DNA of 64,000 nucleotides. It comes from Azorinus chamasolen (Eukaryota; Mollusca; Bivalvia; Cardiida; Solecurtidae). Under the pieces are notes generated by a model. That model worked only from the letters and a program-made list of their open reading frames with translations, had not been told where the DNA came from and did no database searches. The stretch lies in NCBI GenBank assembly GCA_963576725.1, contig OY755242.1:1502404-1566403 (forward strand). Direction: 5' to 3'. Positions 1 to 10,295 of this stretch are shown here, piece after piece (positions within the stretch are counted from its first letter, which is position 1; every line of letters begins with the position of its first letter). A program made the translations under genes and the position numbers.

Positions 1-115
1 TAAGACAGGTGGTAGCTTAATGCAGGTCACACATAATGCAGAATGCTCTAAACGGATCTTTCTGGATTACATTTGCCCTGAATTAAGAAACCACCTGCTT
101 TTTAAAGCTCCTATG
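1..115. repeat. C-type MITE core remnant
   Basis: Degenerate copy of the palindromic core of family C: a CAGGTGGTAGCTTAATGCAG-like left arm and a matching ACCACCTGC right arm around a decayed centre. Neither outer end of the element is visible. Confidence 0.55.
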
Positions 116-618
116 TTCAATAATTGACTTCTTAGGACAGGTCCTAGTATAGTATAATTTGCAACGATGCATATAAACTACCGACTGCATGCTTCACTGT
201 CATGTAAAAATGTCCTGTAGAATATAGGGACTTCTTAGGGGCTTTGCAAACAGTGTAGACCCGTTCCAGTCTTTGCACATTATTTACAAACAAAATCTGC
301 AGATTGAGTCTGTACACTGTGTGTAAATGGAGTTTGTAAATTGAGTCTGAACACTGTGCAAATTGAGTGATACTCTATATGCAATTTTACTGATGGCGCA
401 ACATGCAATGCTTTGTTCAAAATATATCTTTATAACCTATATATCTAAATGGACTTGTCTATAATCTAATGTCAGAAGTAAGATAGATGATTCCATTCAG
501 ACAAAACGTAATTGCTCACAGGTTATATATAGATGTTTATCTTCTTTTAAACATTGTTAATCACTGAATCACTGAATTGTCTTAGCCTATTAATTTTGAA
601 TTTTGAATCTTGAATCTA
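116..618. other. no gene; decayed MITE traces
   Basis: No coding signal. Around 245-370 there are weak pieces of the A-family core (GCAAACAGTGTAGACCC and repeated GAGTCTG(T/A)ACACTGTG). The remainder looks unique and AT-rich. Confidence 0.4.
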
Positions 619-852
619 TTAACCCTTTGCTTGTTCTATAATTATTCCAAATTTCAATACCTACTGAAACTTCATGGCAAAACTAGCTATTGTGAAGTAT
701 AACATTTTAGAAAGTAAAGAAACAGATCTATAAAAATCAACTAGCAAACTGAGTTGACCCTGACCAGACGGCTCCTATATAGGAGCCGTCTGATCTGGGT
801 CTACTCTGTTTGCAAATGCGTGGACATGCGTTTATATGAAGGAAGGGGTTAA
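619..852 (+). mobile_element. A2 MITE, piggyBac-like
   Basis: Bounded by TTAACCCTTT at left and GGGGTTAA at right. It holds the A2 left arm (TTCTATAATTATTCC, ACTTTAGAAAGTAAAGAAACAG-like stretch) and a central palindrome of ACGGCTCCTATATAGGAGCCGT. Non-autonomous, no ORF. Confidence 0.75.
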
Positions 853-972
853 ATCAACCGACTAAGAGGTTTATTTGAAACCTAGTTTCGATCCATAGTT
901 TTTTACAGAATTTGTGTTGAATATTCATCTTGTTTTTAGTATTTGATAGAGGAATATCCATCAGGTACAATG

Positions 973-1223
973 TTAACCCTTTACTCCATGAATATTCATG
1001 TAAGATTATAATGATGTCATAAATATTGATTACATTAGTTTGCTATAAACACATGGGCACAGGAATGTTTGGCCTTGGCAGAAACTGTAGAATCCATGGA
1101 ATCATATTTATAATAAGCAAACAGAGTAGACCCAGAGCAGAAAGCTCGTATAAGAGCCGTCTGATCTGGGTCTACTCTGTTTGCAAATGCATAGGAAGGC
1201 GTATTTATGGAGTAAAGGGTTAA
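973..1223 (+). mobile_element. A1 MITE, piggyBac-like
   Basis: TTAACCCTTTACTCCATG at left and GGAGTAAAGGGTTAA at right form the inverted ends, with TTAA as target duplication. Inside are AATATTCATGTAAGA, CATGGGCACAGGAATG and the GAGTAGACCC core. Short open frames on both strands here are chance readings of the palindrome. Confidence 0.8.
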
Positions 1224-1487
1224 ATGCTGATAAGGAAAGAAATGATTGTAAAATCGTTGGTGCAATTTGCGTGTCTACAAGTGCTTTCTTTATTTGTTTG
1301 TTTAGTGTGTAATATATATGTATGAATAATTATGAAAGAAAATGACAATAAAGTCTGTATTACCGTGCGTACTGTTCACTTGTTTTATTTATTCATATTC
1401 GACATAATAGCTGGGGACTTCGTCAACAATTGGCCCATGTGCTGACTAACATCACAGTAAACCCCGGTATAGGCTACTACTCAATGA

Positions 1488-1748
1488 TTAACCCTTTCCC
1501 ATGTCTATGTTTATTCCAAATTTAAATACTTACAAATTACTGAATATTCATGAACAAAATAGATATACAATATATAATGAAATATCGAAGGTGGAACATT
1601 GTAGCCATTTTAGAAGCTAAAGAAACAGATCTTTCAAACTGTTCTAGCAAACAGAACAGACCTTGATCAGATATAGGAGCCGTCTGATCAGGATCTACTC
1701 TTTTTTTGCAAATGCGTGAAAACCTGTTTAGATGAAGGAAATTGTTAA
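1488..1748 (+). mobile_element. A2 MITE, piggyBac-like
   Basis: TTAACCCTTTCCCATGTCTA at left and a decayed GGAAATTGTTAA at right. The core reads AGACCTTGATCAG then GGAGCCGTCTGATCAGG. Same arm order as the other + oriented A2 copies. Confidence 0.75.
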
Positions 1749-1927
1749 ACATGGGAGTGTTCTTGAACCACATAACCAACCAATCCAGCAACCAATCAAC
1801 TAACCAAAGACCAAACCAACTACAAGTCCCTCTTGTTTTAGAACTTTCTACATGACTTTCATACTGATGTCCTTTGCAAACACAGTTTACATCAGCGTCT
1901 GCTATGTTTGTAATGTTACACTTTTCC

Positions 1928-2372
1928 TTAACCCTTTCCCTGTTCTATACTTTTTTTCAAATTCTATACCTATTGAATATTCATGAACAAAATAGAGTAT
2001 AACCCCTCTAATGCGACCACTTAATGAATATACATGACTGTCTTTATAAGCAGGTGATTGCTTAATGCAGGAAAAAAGTAATGTCGAACGTTCCTCTTGG
2101 AGCTTTCTGCATTACTTCTGTCCTGCATAAAGCTACCACCTGCATCTAGCACCCAGAATTATACCTCTTTAAGGTGCCCGCATTAGCGGGTTTTTACTGT
2201 AGTTATAATGAAACATGAAGGTAGGGACAGTGTAATCATTTTAGAAACAAAAGAAAGAGATCTGTAAAATTCCATTAGCAAATAGAGAAGACCCTGACAA
2301 GCCGGCTCCTACAGGATCCGTCTGATCTGGGTCTACTCTGTTTGCAAATGTGTGAAAGCACGTTTAATGGCT
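1928..2372 (+). mobile_element. A2 MITE interrupted by C1
   Basis: Left end TTAACCCTTTCCCTG at 1928. The arm is broken after ACAAAATA by a C1 element and resumes as GTTATAATGAAAC, then continues through the GGCTCC...GGATCCGTCTGATC core. The expected GGGTTAA right end is lost after GCACGTTTA. Confidence 0.7.
1995..2199 (+). mobile_element. C1 MITE, pogo/Tigger-like, nested in A2
   Basis: Inserted in an A2 copy between TA (1993-1994) and TA (2200-2201), so the target duplication is TA. Ends read GAGTATAACCCCTCTAATG and CATTAGCGGGTTTTTACTG. The core has the CAGGTGGTTGCTTAATGC type arms with an AAGTAATGC...GGAGCTTTCTGCATTAC hairpin. Confidence 0.75.
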
Positions 2373-2790
2373 TGAATATTCATGATAAGCCCGACCGATT
2401 TGAATGTTGGAGTAGTCGAGTCCCGTGCCCTTCTGTCTGTGGCTATCCCAGTTCGACTGTTTTTCCACTTTTAATATCGGCACTGTTTAATACTTTAAAA
2501 GTCCTATTTCAAAAAGTTTTTTCCAGGATGCTAGAAGTACCTCTTCCGGGTACCATGGGCACATTTGCGATCACGATTGCAAACAGTGTGGAATCCTGGT
2601 AAGATACCGGGTAACTCGGCGTCTCAACACGGTCCAAAGTGTTTCATACTACGATGGTTTTGGGACCAACGGCAAAGAAGTTTCAAAAAAATAAATTTAT
2701 ATATTACGTAGCATGAATTTTAAGATTACAAGGTCGGGGTACGTTATTGGCAAGATACAGAAAGCCGTATTAACGGAATAAATGGTTAAA
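2373..2790. repeat. degenerate G-type palindrome and A1 right end
   Basis: Contains a decayed G core (TGGAATCCTGG...GGTAACTCGGCGTCTCA...GGTCCAAAGTG), then a segment ending GCCGTATTAACGGAATAAATGGTTAA that resembles an A1 right end. No coherent gene. Confidence 0.4.
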
Positions 2791-2824
2791 CCTACACTAA
2801 AATACGTACCATTATTGTTTTTTT

Positions 2825-2905
2825 AACACATGTGGCAGCATAATGAAGGACTCCTAGGAGTTTTCTGTCTGTCGTTCACCCTACATTAAGCAACCACCTG
2901 CCTAT
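2825..2905. repeat. C-type core remnant
   Basis: Arms TGTGGCAGCATAATG and CATTAAGCAACCACCTGCC surround ACTCCTAGGAGTTTTCTG. The outer TIRs are not found. Confidence 0.5.
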
Positions 2906-3114
2906 AAACTTCAGCATAAAGGCATACATTCTTAATTACTAAAATTTCGTAGTATCGCATTTTTACTGTGCATGTATAGATCTGACTTACAGTTTCTGCA
3001 AAAGCTAGAACATCCTATGTTTATATACCACCATTGTTCGTGTAATAAATACTCTTTATTTCGTAATTCCTTACATTAATATTCATGAGAAAAAGTAACT
3101 GTGTTAGTTATCAT

Positions 3115-3125
3115 TGCGCATGCGC
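3115..3125. promoter_or_regulatory. NRF1-type site in a candidate promoter
   Basis: TGCGCATGCGC is a perfect match to the palindromic NRF1 motif, rare in this AT-rich window. About 130 bases downstream lies an ATG preceded by an in-frame TAA and followed by 35 open codons and a strong GTAAGT donor. This suggests a transcription start near 3130-3250, but no TATA box or other proof is visible. Confidence 0.4.
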
Positions 3126-3256
3126 TGTCCGTTTGGGAACTGAAACAAAGGCAAAAAGATAATAATCGGAACTCACTGTCTGTATTCTACAATAGCCTCT
3201 TGAATCGGAAATAGACGGATTCATCCGGACACGGTCGAGTAGTTACGATTGAATAA

Positions 3257-3362
3257 ATGAATGACATGGGTGGCCACAGGGCAAGCGTACAAACTTTAAA
3301 ACGTCAGTTTACTGTCGTTTGTGTCATAAGTTTTGATGAAGTTATGGATATTGCTGCTCATT
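3257..3362 (+). CDS. candidate first coding exon, product unknown
   Basis: The ATG at 3257 (in-frame stop just upstream) opens 35 codons and runs to a consensus donor, GTAAGT at 3363, leaving one base of a split codon. The start is MNDMGGHR and the exon ends VMDIAAH. No domain is recognisable in so short a piece. Its phase does not fit the exon at 19354: joining them gives a stop after three codons. So it either needs another exon between 3.4 and 19.3 kb or belongs to another transcript. The supporting evidence is the NRF1 motif upstream, the open frame and the donor; all three could be coincidence. Confidence 0.3.
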
Positions 3363-3550
3363 GTAAGTAAAAAAAATACATTATTTTATTTTACAATGTG
3401 GATATATACTTAATTCATGTACAAATCAAATCTCGGGCTCAGGGTCAGGGGGTTATATTGTAGTGTAAGATATTAATGAAAAACAATGTTTTCTTAATCT
3501 CTGACATGTTTGCAAGATTTCCATCCAATTCGTTCAGGCCTTTACAATCT

Positions 3551-3787
3551 CCTTCATATAGACGTGTTTTCACGCATTTGCAAATAGAGTAGATCCAGAT
3601 CAGATGACTACTATAGGAGCCGTCTGATCAGGGTGTACTCTGTTTGGTAATGTATTTTGAATTATTTGTGGGTTTACGTTCTAAAATGGCTACAATGTTC
3701 CACTTTTCATATTTCAGTATAACTAGTTTGTCCATGAACGTTCAGTAAGTATTGAACTTTGGAATAAATATACATGTAGATGGTTAA
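3551..3787 (-). mobile_element. A2 MITE, reverse orientation
   Basis: Reads TTCATATAGACGTGTTTTCA, GCAAATAGAGTAGATCC, TAGGAGCCGTCTGATCAGGG and then the A2 arm in reverse (ACGTTCAGTAAGTATTG) to a decayed GGTTAA. The left end has lost TTAACCC. Confidence 0.65.
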
Positions 3788-3880
3788 AAACACTTAGCCG
3801 TGTGTCAAACAGCTTGGATCCTGATGAGACACCGAGTTACTTAGAGTGTCGATGGTTGTTGTCTGCAATTGTCAGATATA
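3788..3880. repeat. G-type core remnant
   Basis: CAAACAGCTTGGATCCTGAT and GACACCGAGTTACTTAGAG show one arm of the G palindrome; the other arm is missing. Confidence 0.45.
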
Positions 3881-4079
3881 CAGTATCTCTATAACGACCA
3901 CTAAATTACATAAAATAGTTTGAGTTAAAGGCAGGTGGATGCTTAAAGCAAGGTGAAAGTAAAACAAAACGCTCCTATAGGAGCGTTTTGTTTTACTTTC
4001 ACCTTGCTTTAAGCAACCACCTGCACAAAAAACCAATTAATTAACACAATTTAGTGGTCGTTATAGAGAGGTTTTACTG
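3881..4079 (+). mobile_element. C3 MITE, pogo/Tigger-like
   Basis: Flanked by TA (3879-3880 and 4080-4081). Ends are CAGTATCTCTATAACGACC and GGTCGTTATAGAGAGG...ACTG. The core 3932-4024 is an almost perfect hairpin, CAGGTGG...GCTTAAAGCAAGG, centred on CGCTCCTATAGGAGCG. Arms of this length would fold into a long stable stem if transcribed. Confidence 0.8.
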
Positions 4080-4159
4080 TATAACGCTCAGCATGATAAA
4101 CTTAACCCCTTTCCAGAGCTCCTGATGATATCCGTAAATTTACACCCTATACGTACGGT

Positions 4160-4225
4160 GGCCACTCTCTTCGAGACGATTCTAAAGAATGGGCACAGAA
4201 TATGGTTTATTGGAGAAATGACGAT
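4160..4225. repeat. F-type palindrome remnant
   Basis: GTGGCCACTCTCTTCGAGAC, GATTCTAAAGAATGG and GGTTTATTGGAGAAATG match pieces of the F element seen at 20951 and 53208. Confidence 0.45.
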
Positions 4226-4255
4226 TTTAATACATGGATACGCATCATAATCTGT

Positions 4256-4493
4256 AGCCCTATATTTCCCTGTTTAACATTCATGTAAGAAATAACGATA
4301 TAATGAATAATTATAAATTAATTATTATAGCTGATTGTTTATAATGGCATATGTATACAGGCCGTGTTGGTATTATTAGAAACCGAAGATTCAGATCTAT
4401 TATAATTTGATAAGCAAACAGAACAGACCCTGAGGAGCCGTCTGCTCTGTTTGCAAATGCGTGAAAACACGATTATATGAAGGAAAGGGTTAA
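4256..4493 (+). mobile_element. A1 MITE, left end decayed
   Basis: ACATTCATGTAAGAAATAAC at left and ATATGAAGGAAAGGGTTAA at right. The core is truncated at its centre (GACCCTGAGGAGCCGTCTG). Confidence 0.65.
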
Positions 4494-4599
4494 TACATGT
4501 GTCTAGAATTTCTTTGTATGCATTTGTTATAGAAATACGTATATACAAAACAATATTACCACGACCACCAAAAGTGGGCTAACTTTGGGTGTTAAAGGC

Positions 4600-4660
4600 A
4601 GGTGGTTGCAGAATACAGGACGAAAGTAATGCAGAAAGCTCCTGCAAATATATCTATGTT
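4600..4660. repeat. C-type half core
   Basis: GGCAGGTGGTTGCAGAATAC followed by GAAAGTAATGCAGAAAGCTCC is one arm of the C core, without its partner. Confidence 0.5.
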
Positions 4661-4693
4661 TAGTTATTAAGTTTAGCTATTAAATGGTCGATT

Positions 4694-4930
4694 TAACCAT
4701 TTCCCTGTTACGTATTCATGTCAGAAATAATGACATCATGAGTATTAATTTAGTAGCTGAACTTTTATAATGGCATATGTAGTTATGAACACAGGCTCAG
4801 ACAGAGACTGTCAAATCATAGCTATATCATGCCATAAACAAACAGGGCAGACCCTCTAGGAGTCGTCTGATCTGGGTCTACTCTGTTTGCAAATGTGTGA
4901 AAATGCGTTTATATGAGGGAAAGGATTCAA
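4694..4930 (+). mobile_element. A1 MITE
   Basis: Begins TTAACCATTTCCCTG and ends GAGGGAAAGGATTCAA, both decayed from TTAACCC/GGGTTAA. Core AACAGGGCAGACCCTCTAGG is shortened at the centre. Confidence 0.65.
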
Positions 4931-4974
4931 TGAGATTTAATACACAATTAACTAACCTCTTATCACTTATCATT

Positions 4975-5285
4975 TACCTCGTAACTGTTCATGTAAGAAC
5001 TATAATGACAATGTATATTAACTGGATGATTCTTATTACAAAACAATTATATTGACATAAGCACTGCTCCATGGACACGCGTTTGAAAACAGGACAGAGT
5101 CAGGTCAGACCGCTCGTTTAGGGGCCGTCTAACCAGGGTCTGCCCTGTTTGCTTATGGTATTATGTAGATCTGAATGTATACAGTTTCTATCATGACCAA
5201 ACTTGCATGTGTTCGTATGCCATTGTATAAAAAATGATTCATGATTATTCTAACATAAACATTAATGGAAAAAAGGGTGAAAGTA
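4975..5285 (+). mobile_element. A1-like MITE, decayed
   Basis: CATTTACCTCGTAACTGTTC left arm, GACCGCTCGTTTAGGGGCCG core and the arm TAGATCTGAATGTATACAGT to the right. Ends no longer carry TTAA. Confidence 0.45.
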
Positions 5286-5561
5286 TTGTATTCGTTTTGT
5301 ACTAGTAGTATAACAACAGGTGTTAAAATCACAAAAGTGTTGCAGCAGTTGTAAGCTCTTAATTCTGCTACAAAGCAATATATAATGAATCGTAATTCAA
5401 GTATTAGAATCATAATTACATGCATTTAAAACACACGAGCGCACGCACGCACGCACGTACACACGCACAGACGAACGCATGCACATACGCATGCACTATG
5501 TTTCTCTGTGTGGTTTTCCGCAATCGGCCTTATTCAGCTGTATACGAAAGTAACACTTCCA

Positions 5562-6413
5562 TAACCCTTTACCTCATGAATATTCATGCAAGATATAATG
5601 ACTAATGAAAAGTGGATTTCTGATCATCGCTGAAATCTAACCTATACTAAACCATAAGCAAACATAGTAGACCCTGCATGAGCTACCCTGCATGAGCTGT
5701 CTGATCAGTATACAGAGCAGACCCTGCATGAGCTGTCTGATCAGTCTACAGAGTAGACCTCGCATGAGCTGTCTGATCAGAGTTTATGTACAGAGTAGAC
5801 CCTGCATGAGCTACCCTGCATGAGCTGGCTGATCAGTATACAGAGCAGACCCTGCATGAGCTGTCTGATCAGTCTACAGAGTAGACCCTGCATGAGCTGT
5901 CTGATCAGAGTCTACAGAGTAGACCCTGCATGAGCTGTCTGATCAGAGTTTATGTACAGAGTAGACCCTGCATGAGCTACCCTGCATGAGCTGTCTGATC
6001 AGTCTATAGAGCAGACCCTGCATGAACTGTCTGACCAGTCTGCAGAGCAGACCCTGCACGAGCTGTCTGATCAGTCTACAGAGTAGACCCTGCACGAGCT
6101 GTCTGATTAGAGTTTACAGAGTAGACCCTGCATGAGCTACCCTGCATGAGCTGTCTGATCAGTCTACAGATCAGACCCTGCACGAGCTGTCTGATCAGTC
6201 TACAGAGTAGACCCTGCATGAGCTACCCTGCATGAGCTGTCTGATCAGTCTACAGAGCAGACCCTGCACGAGCTGTCTGATCAGTCTACAGAGCAGACCC
6301 TGCACGAGCTGTCTGATCAGAGTCTACAGAGTAGACCCTGCATGAGCTGTCTGATCAGAGTCTACTGTTTCTTACTCGTCAATACCGTGGATCTGTAGGG
6401 ACAAAGGGTTTAA
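5562..6413 (+). mobile_element. A1 MITE swollen by an internal tandem array
   Basis: Left end ATAACCCTTTACCTCATG and right end ACAAAGGGTTTA are those of a normal MITE of about 250 bp, but the centre is expanded to about 700 bp of tandem repeat. The expansion uses only core sequence, so it happened inside the element after insertion. Confidence 0.7.
5655..6366. repeat. tandem array T1 from the MITE centre
   Basis: About twenty units of ACAGAGTAGACCCTGCATG + AGCTGTCTGATCAGTCT, mostly 33-37 bp. A longer variant includes a second GAGCTACCCTGCATGAGCT. The unit equals half the A core plus the start of the next. Bases in the unit vary (CATG/CACG, GTAG/GCAG) in a pattern that suggests several rounds of block duplication. 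Confidence 0.85.
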
Positions 6414-6679
6414 CGGACATCCGGTAACTGGTAACACGACGAACTTTCACAATGTAAATACTCTCCAAAATGCAAACTAATCTCCACTTATCCCCATGCA
6501 GACTTTGAATCTCCACTTATCCTCTAGTACGTTTTGCTTGAGCTTGAGTTCATACAAGCATCTAACTGGTCAGATATTGAGCAAGCTCAAAACATTATAA
6601 GTCGGATACATGTACTTCAAAATGAACCCGGACACAGACTCGGATGTCTTGTAACATATGAGTCAACGTACCGAGTCTG

Positions 6680-6907
6680 TTAACTCATTCTCTCCTACGC
6701 TATTTTTAGACTCAAGCTTTTTGAATTAATCTACCGAAAAGAGCATTAACTAGAGAAAAGGAAAAATTTAGAATTTTGTAGTTTGAAACCATTGTGATAA
6801 ATAGAGCATTTGCTCCAATAGGAACAAATGCTCTTTTTATCACAATGGTTTCACAATGTGAATGTTTTAGAGGGGCAAAAATGCGCCACTAGGGGAAAAT
6901 GTGTTAA
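6680..6907 (+). mobile_element. B MITE
   Basis: TTAACTCATTCTC at left, GAAAATGTGTTAA at right. Typical B arm CTATTTTTAGACTCAAGC and AAACCATTGTGATAAATAG, with a centre GCTCCAATAGGAACAAATGC slightly off from the perfect palindrome. Confidence 0.75.
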
Positions 6908-7047
6908 TTGCTAGAGATAATTACATTTAACGTTTGTGGTATTTATAAAATAATCAGTCAGCGTGTGCGTGCGAGCGTGTGTCCTAGTGTGTGCGCGCGC
7001 ATGGGTTGGTCTGTATCTCGGTACATAGTGCCAGTATTTACCATTTA

Positions 7048-7250
7048 CAGTAAAACTTCGATTATCCGAACACTAAAATACATATTATTATCGATCTTTA
7101 AGACAGATGGCAGCTTAATGCATGGTGAAGGTCATGCAGAAAGCTCCTCTAGGAGCTTTCTTCATGACTTTCACCATGCATTAAGCAGCCACCTGCCTAA
7201 AAGGGTCTAAATTCTTCTATACCGAAAATTCGAATAATCGGGGTTGTACT
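7048..7250 (+). mobile_element. C4 MITE, pogo/Tigger-like
   Basis: CAGTAAAACTTCGATTATCC at left, preceded by TA, and GAATAATCGGGGTTGTACT at right. Core AGCTTAATGCATGGTGAAG...GCTCCTCTAGGAGC...CACCATGCATTAAGC. Nearly identical to the copy at 54047. Confidence 0.75.
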
Positions 7251-7472
7251 TCACAGATACGCCTTTCGACACCTTTGCAAACAGAGACCTCTGTAAGAAC
7301 CATCTGATCAGGGTCTGCTCTGTGTGCTTATCAAATAATATAGATATAATGCTACATGTTTTGCTATGATAATTATCTCACACTTCATGCCTTTCTAAAA
7401 GTTGAGCAAATTGTCTCATATATTCGCTCAGACATTACTTGTGTGTCATGAATAGTCATGGAGTAAAGGAAA
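7251..7472 (-). mobile_element. A1 MITE, reverse
   Basis: Reads CCTTTGCAAACAGAGACC, CATCTGATCAGGGTCTGCTC and then the reversed A1 arm to TGAATAGTCATGGAGTAAAG. TTAA ends are gone; centre shortened. Confidence 0.55.
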
Positions 7473-7831
7473 AACGTTTGTAGAGTCTATTTCCTTTTTT
7501 ACTTAGTCACGATATTTTTTAAGAAGTTTCGCTTTGCACAGAGTACATGTATACATGATGATGTATCATGGTTTGCCCTATTATGTACTTTCATTGAACG
7601 TTAGCCTTTTTGTACAGACAATAAAACTACAATGTACATGCACATGTAAAGTAAAACACCTGGTATTTGCAACAGTAAAACAAGTATAATTACCGGCAGC
7701 TTACTACCTTACTACAGGGTATGTGTGTATGTGTGTAGGGGAGGGGGATTCATACAGACAGCTCCTCTAACCAGAGTCATGCAGACAGCTCCTATAACCT
7801 TAAAAGGCACCAGTTCTCCATTACTTACCAC

Positions 7832-8026
7832 TTAACCCTTCGCTTGCTATTCACGTCAACATACCTACATGTAAATAGTGAAGACCCAGATGAGACAGCT
7901 CCTGCAGGAGCTGTCTCATCAGGGACTGCACTATTTACAAGTTGATTGTGCAACCAGTGCACTCCACAGCAGTGATTGCACAGCGAAATACTTGTATACA
8001 CAGTGAAGATATAATTATGTAATTAA
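7832..8026 (+). mobile_element. D MITE (partial)
   Basis: TTAACCCTTCGCTTGCTATT opens the element. The core GTAAATAGTGAAGACCCAGA / TGAGACAGCTCCTGCAGGAG folds with CTGTCTCATCAGGGACTGCA. The right arm (TGTGCAACCAGTGCACTCC) ends near a TTAA at 8023, short of the full D end seen at 23768. Confidence 0.65.
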
Positions 8027-8084
8027 ACAACCCGACAGTGTTTGAGTGTAGACTCCCACTCTGTATGAATTATTAAGCTAGTGG

Positions 8085-8160
8085 GTGTTTCAATGACAAA
8101 CAGTGTAGACCCTGATCAAATGGCTCTTTTAGGAACCCTCTGAACCTTTTGCAAATATCA
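8085..8160. repeat. A-type core remnant
   Basis: CAAACAGTGTAGACCCTGAT, AATGGCTCTTTTAGGAACC and TTTTGCAAAT are the A core without arms. Confidence 0.5.
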
Positions 8161-8625
8161 CCTGCTTTAGTTTCAGGGTGAGCTTTCCTTTGGTTTGCTC
8201 TCTAGACGCAGGTTAATAGTTGTCTGTCGATCTGTTTGGATACCGGTGAGATCACGAAGCAGTCATTTAAATTCGCCCATTCAACAAGCAATGAGTCGCT
8301 TCTCCTACGATCTCGGCGGTAAAAGTGTTACCTTGTACATGGAGATCTGTTCAATGCACTACTTATAAGGATTGCTGTTTTAAAAGCATACTTATCAAAT
8401 ATGTCATGCATGTGCTGTTGTTGTTGTTTTTTTATAGAAAAATAAGAATTGTACCAGGCTACGTGATCTAATAGCCGATTCCATTATGATTTTGATTTAT
8501 AAAACAACACGCGTCATTTATATCTAATGGGTCCTTATGCATTGATTTGTCTAGCAATTCAAACTAATAAAAAAACCCGCAGTGTCATCATTAGTAAACT
8601 GCCACCCTATACAATCAAAGCTTAC

Positions 8626-8834
8626 ACATTCCCTCATATTGACGCCCTTTGACGCTTCCGTAAAAATCACTTTTTGAAACCACTGTAATAAATATGGAGC
8701 AAATGCTCTATTTATCACACTGGTTTCAGAACTACACAATTCGAAAATTTTCCTTTTCTCTACTTAATGCTCCTTTTCGGTAGGTTTATTCAAAGCTGTT
8801 GGGCCTAAAAATAATCTATGAGGTAATGGATTAA
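8626..8834 (-). mobile_element. B MITE, reverse
   Basis: CCCTCATATTGACGCCC at left and CTATGAGGTAATGGATTAA at right. The centre has lost one half, leaving ATGGAGCAAATGCTC. Confidence 0.65.
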
Positions 8835-9053
8835 ACCCTTGGCCTGCTATGAAAATGAGGTCTGCTTAAACTCTGACCTGCTACAGTTTTCACTTACTTT
8901 CGATTCGTTCCAACATTTTCCAACCCACTATTGATAGAGTGTCAAATAGTTTGGACCCAGCTGATACGCCGAGTCACTCGGCGTCTGATCTGGATCCAAG
9001 CTGTTTGCCAATATCACTTAGGTCGCGCTTAGCAGGCAAAAGGATAATTAATA
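8835..9053. mobile_element. G palindromic MITE
   Basis: AACCCTTGGCCTGCTA and TAGCAGGCAAAAGG are inverted ends. The centre CAAATAGTTTGGACCCAG...GCCGAGTCACTCGGC...CTGGATCCAAGCTGTTTG is a near-perfect hairpin. Same layout as A and D but a different centre (GCCGAGT-ACTCGGC). Confidence 0.6.
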
Positions 9054-9288
9054 TGACAGCGAAAACAGTTCATTTTGTAAATCTACATTACCTGGTTTAG
9101 TCGATAATCAATAACACAATCAGCTTTTGTTGGAGGAATTCAGATCAATATATATATGTACTTGTATATTCAAGTTTTATCACACCCCTGTAATAGCGGC
9201 TCATTCCATTGTTTCGCACGTTCCCATTTATCTCTATATATGACACTGGATCAGTGCAATAAAGGTGCGTGTTCAAATACACGATGTA

Positions 9289-9784
9289 TTTAACCCTTTA
9301 ATAACGTCATGAATATTAATTAGATTATTTTCTATAATGACAGGAATTATTGGCAGTGGCAGAAACTGTATAATCATATCTTCAGGACATCATTAGCAAA
9401 AAGAGTAGACCCTGATCAAACGGCTCCTATAGGAGCCACGGATCTGATCTGGGTCTACTCTTTTTGCAAAGGCGTAGAAAGGCGTATTTATGGGGTTATA
9501 ACACAGGCGTTCGGCTCATGAAATATGTCTAAAATAAGTTAAAATGTCCCTAAATTGACGTTTTGCAACATTTGGGGCCGAAAAAATAATGCTTGGGGCG
9601 TTTTGAGACAAAGCTGAAATTTCGTATATTCTATATAAGAGATGTGCGAAATATCAGCTTTGTCTTAAAACGCCCCAAGCGTTATTTTTTCGGCCCCAAA
9701 TGATACAAAACGTCAATTTAGGGACATTTTAACTTATTTTAGACATATTTCATGAGCCGAACGCCTTTGGGTTATAAGGGTTAA
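9289..9784 (+). mobile_element. A1 MITE split by a hAT-like foldback
   Basis: TTAACCCTTTAATAACGTC at left and AAGGGTTAA at right. The right arm is broken after TTATGGGGTTATA by a 268-bp palindrome and resumes GGGTTATAAGGGTTAA. The core has GGCTCCTATAGGAGCCACGG. Confidence 0.75.
9501..9768. mobile_element. hAT-like foldback MITE, 8-bp duplication
   Basis: Flanked on both sides by GGGTTATA (9493-9500 and 9769-9776), an 8-bp target duplication within a recognisable host MITE. The arms (CAGGCGTTCGGCTCATG onward and its reverse at 9745-9766) pair over about 120 bp with few mismatches, leaving a short AT-rich loop near 9625-9640. Length of duplication suggests the hAT superfamily. Confidence 0.7.
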
Positions 9785-9849
9785 ATTTTTATGTCTACAC
9801 CAAATCCTATACATGTATTTATGTCCACTCTTTAGAACCGTCTCGACTG

Positions 9850-10010
9850 TAGTGTCGCCTGCTTTAGACTAGAAATTGAATGGACTTTCCTTCAGTTTCT
9901 TCACTGAAACGTAAGTGGCGTGTCAACCAGTTTGAATCACGACGGGACAATGGGTTACTCGGCGTCTCATCTTGATCCAAACTACATTGTATTTGCTAAG
10001 AAACCCACAG
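9850..10010. repeat. G-type palindrome, decayed
   Basis: GTGTCAACCAGTTTGAATCA, GGGTTACTCGGCGTCTCATC and TTGATCCAAACTACATTG form an imperfect G core. The open frame across it is not a gene. Confidence 0.45.
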
Positions 10011-10075
10011 ATTCGTTAATTACGGAAAACCCTTTGAGTTGCTTTCCGGCGACTTCAACACTGAAGGAGTTAATA

Positions 10076-10295
10076 TTAACCCATTGCCTCATAGGCTATT
10101 TTTAGATACAACCTCTTTGTATAAATCTACCGAAAAAGAGCATTAGCTAGAGAAAGGGAACATTTTATGAATTTTGTAGTTTAAAACCATTGTGATAAAT
10201 AGAGCATTTGCTCCTATAGGAGCAAATGCGCTATTTATCACAATAGTTTCATAAAGTGACTTTTACTGAGTCGTCAATATGAGGGAAAGGGTTAA
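10076..10295 (+). mobile_element. B MITE, complete
   Basis: TTAACCCATTGCCTCATAGG at left, TATGAGGGAAAGGGTTAA at right. Centre GCATTTGCTCCTATAGGAGC mirrors into AAATGC with AAACCATTGTGATAAATAG flanks. About 220 bp. Confidence 0.8.

Noticed and set aside
8291..8368. 25-codon frame beginning MSRFSYDLGG
   Set aside because: Too short, no splice signals that lead to a next exon, no conservation visible.
9920..10105. 61-codon frame MSTSLNHDGTMGYS
   Set aside because: Crosses a decayed G palindrome and the start of a B MITE.
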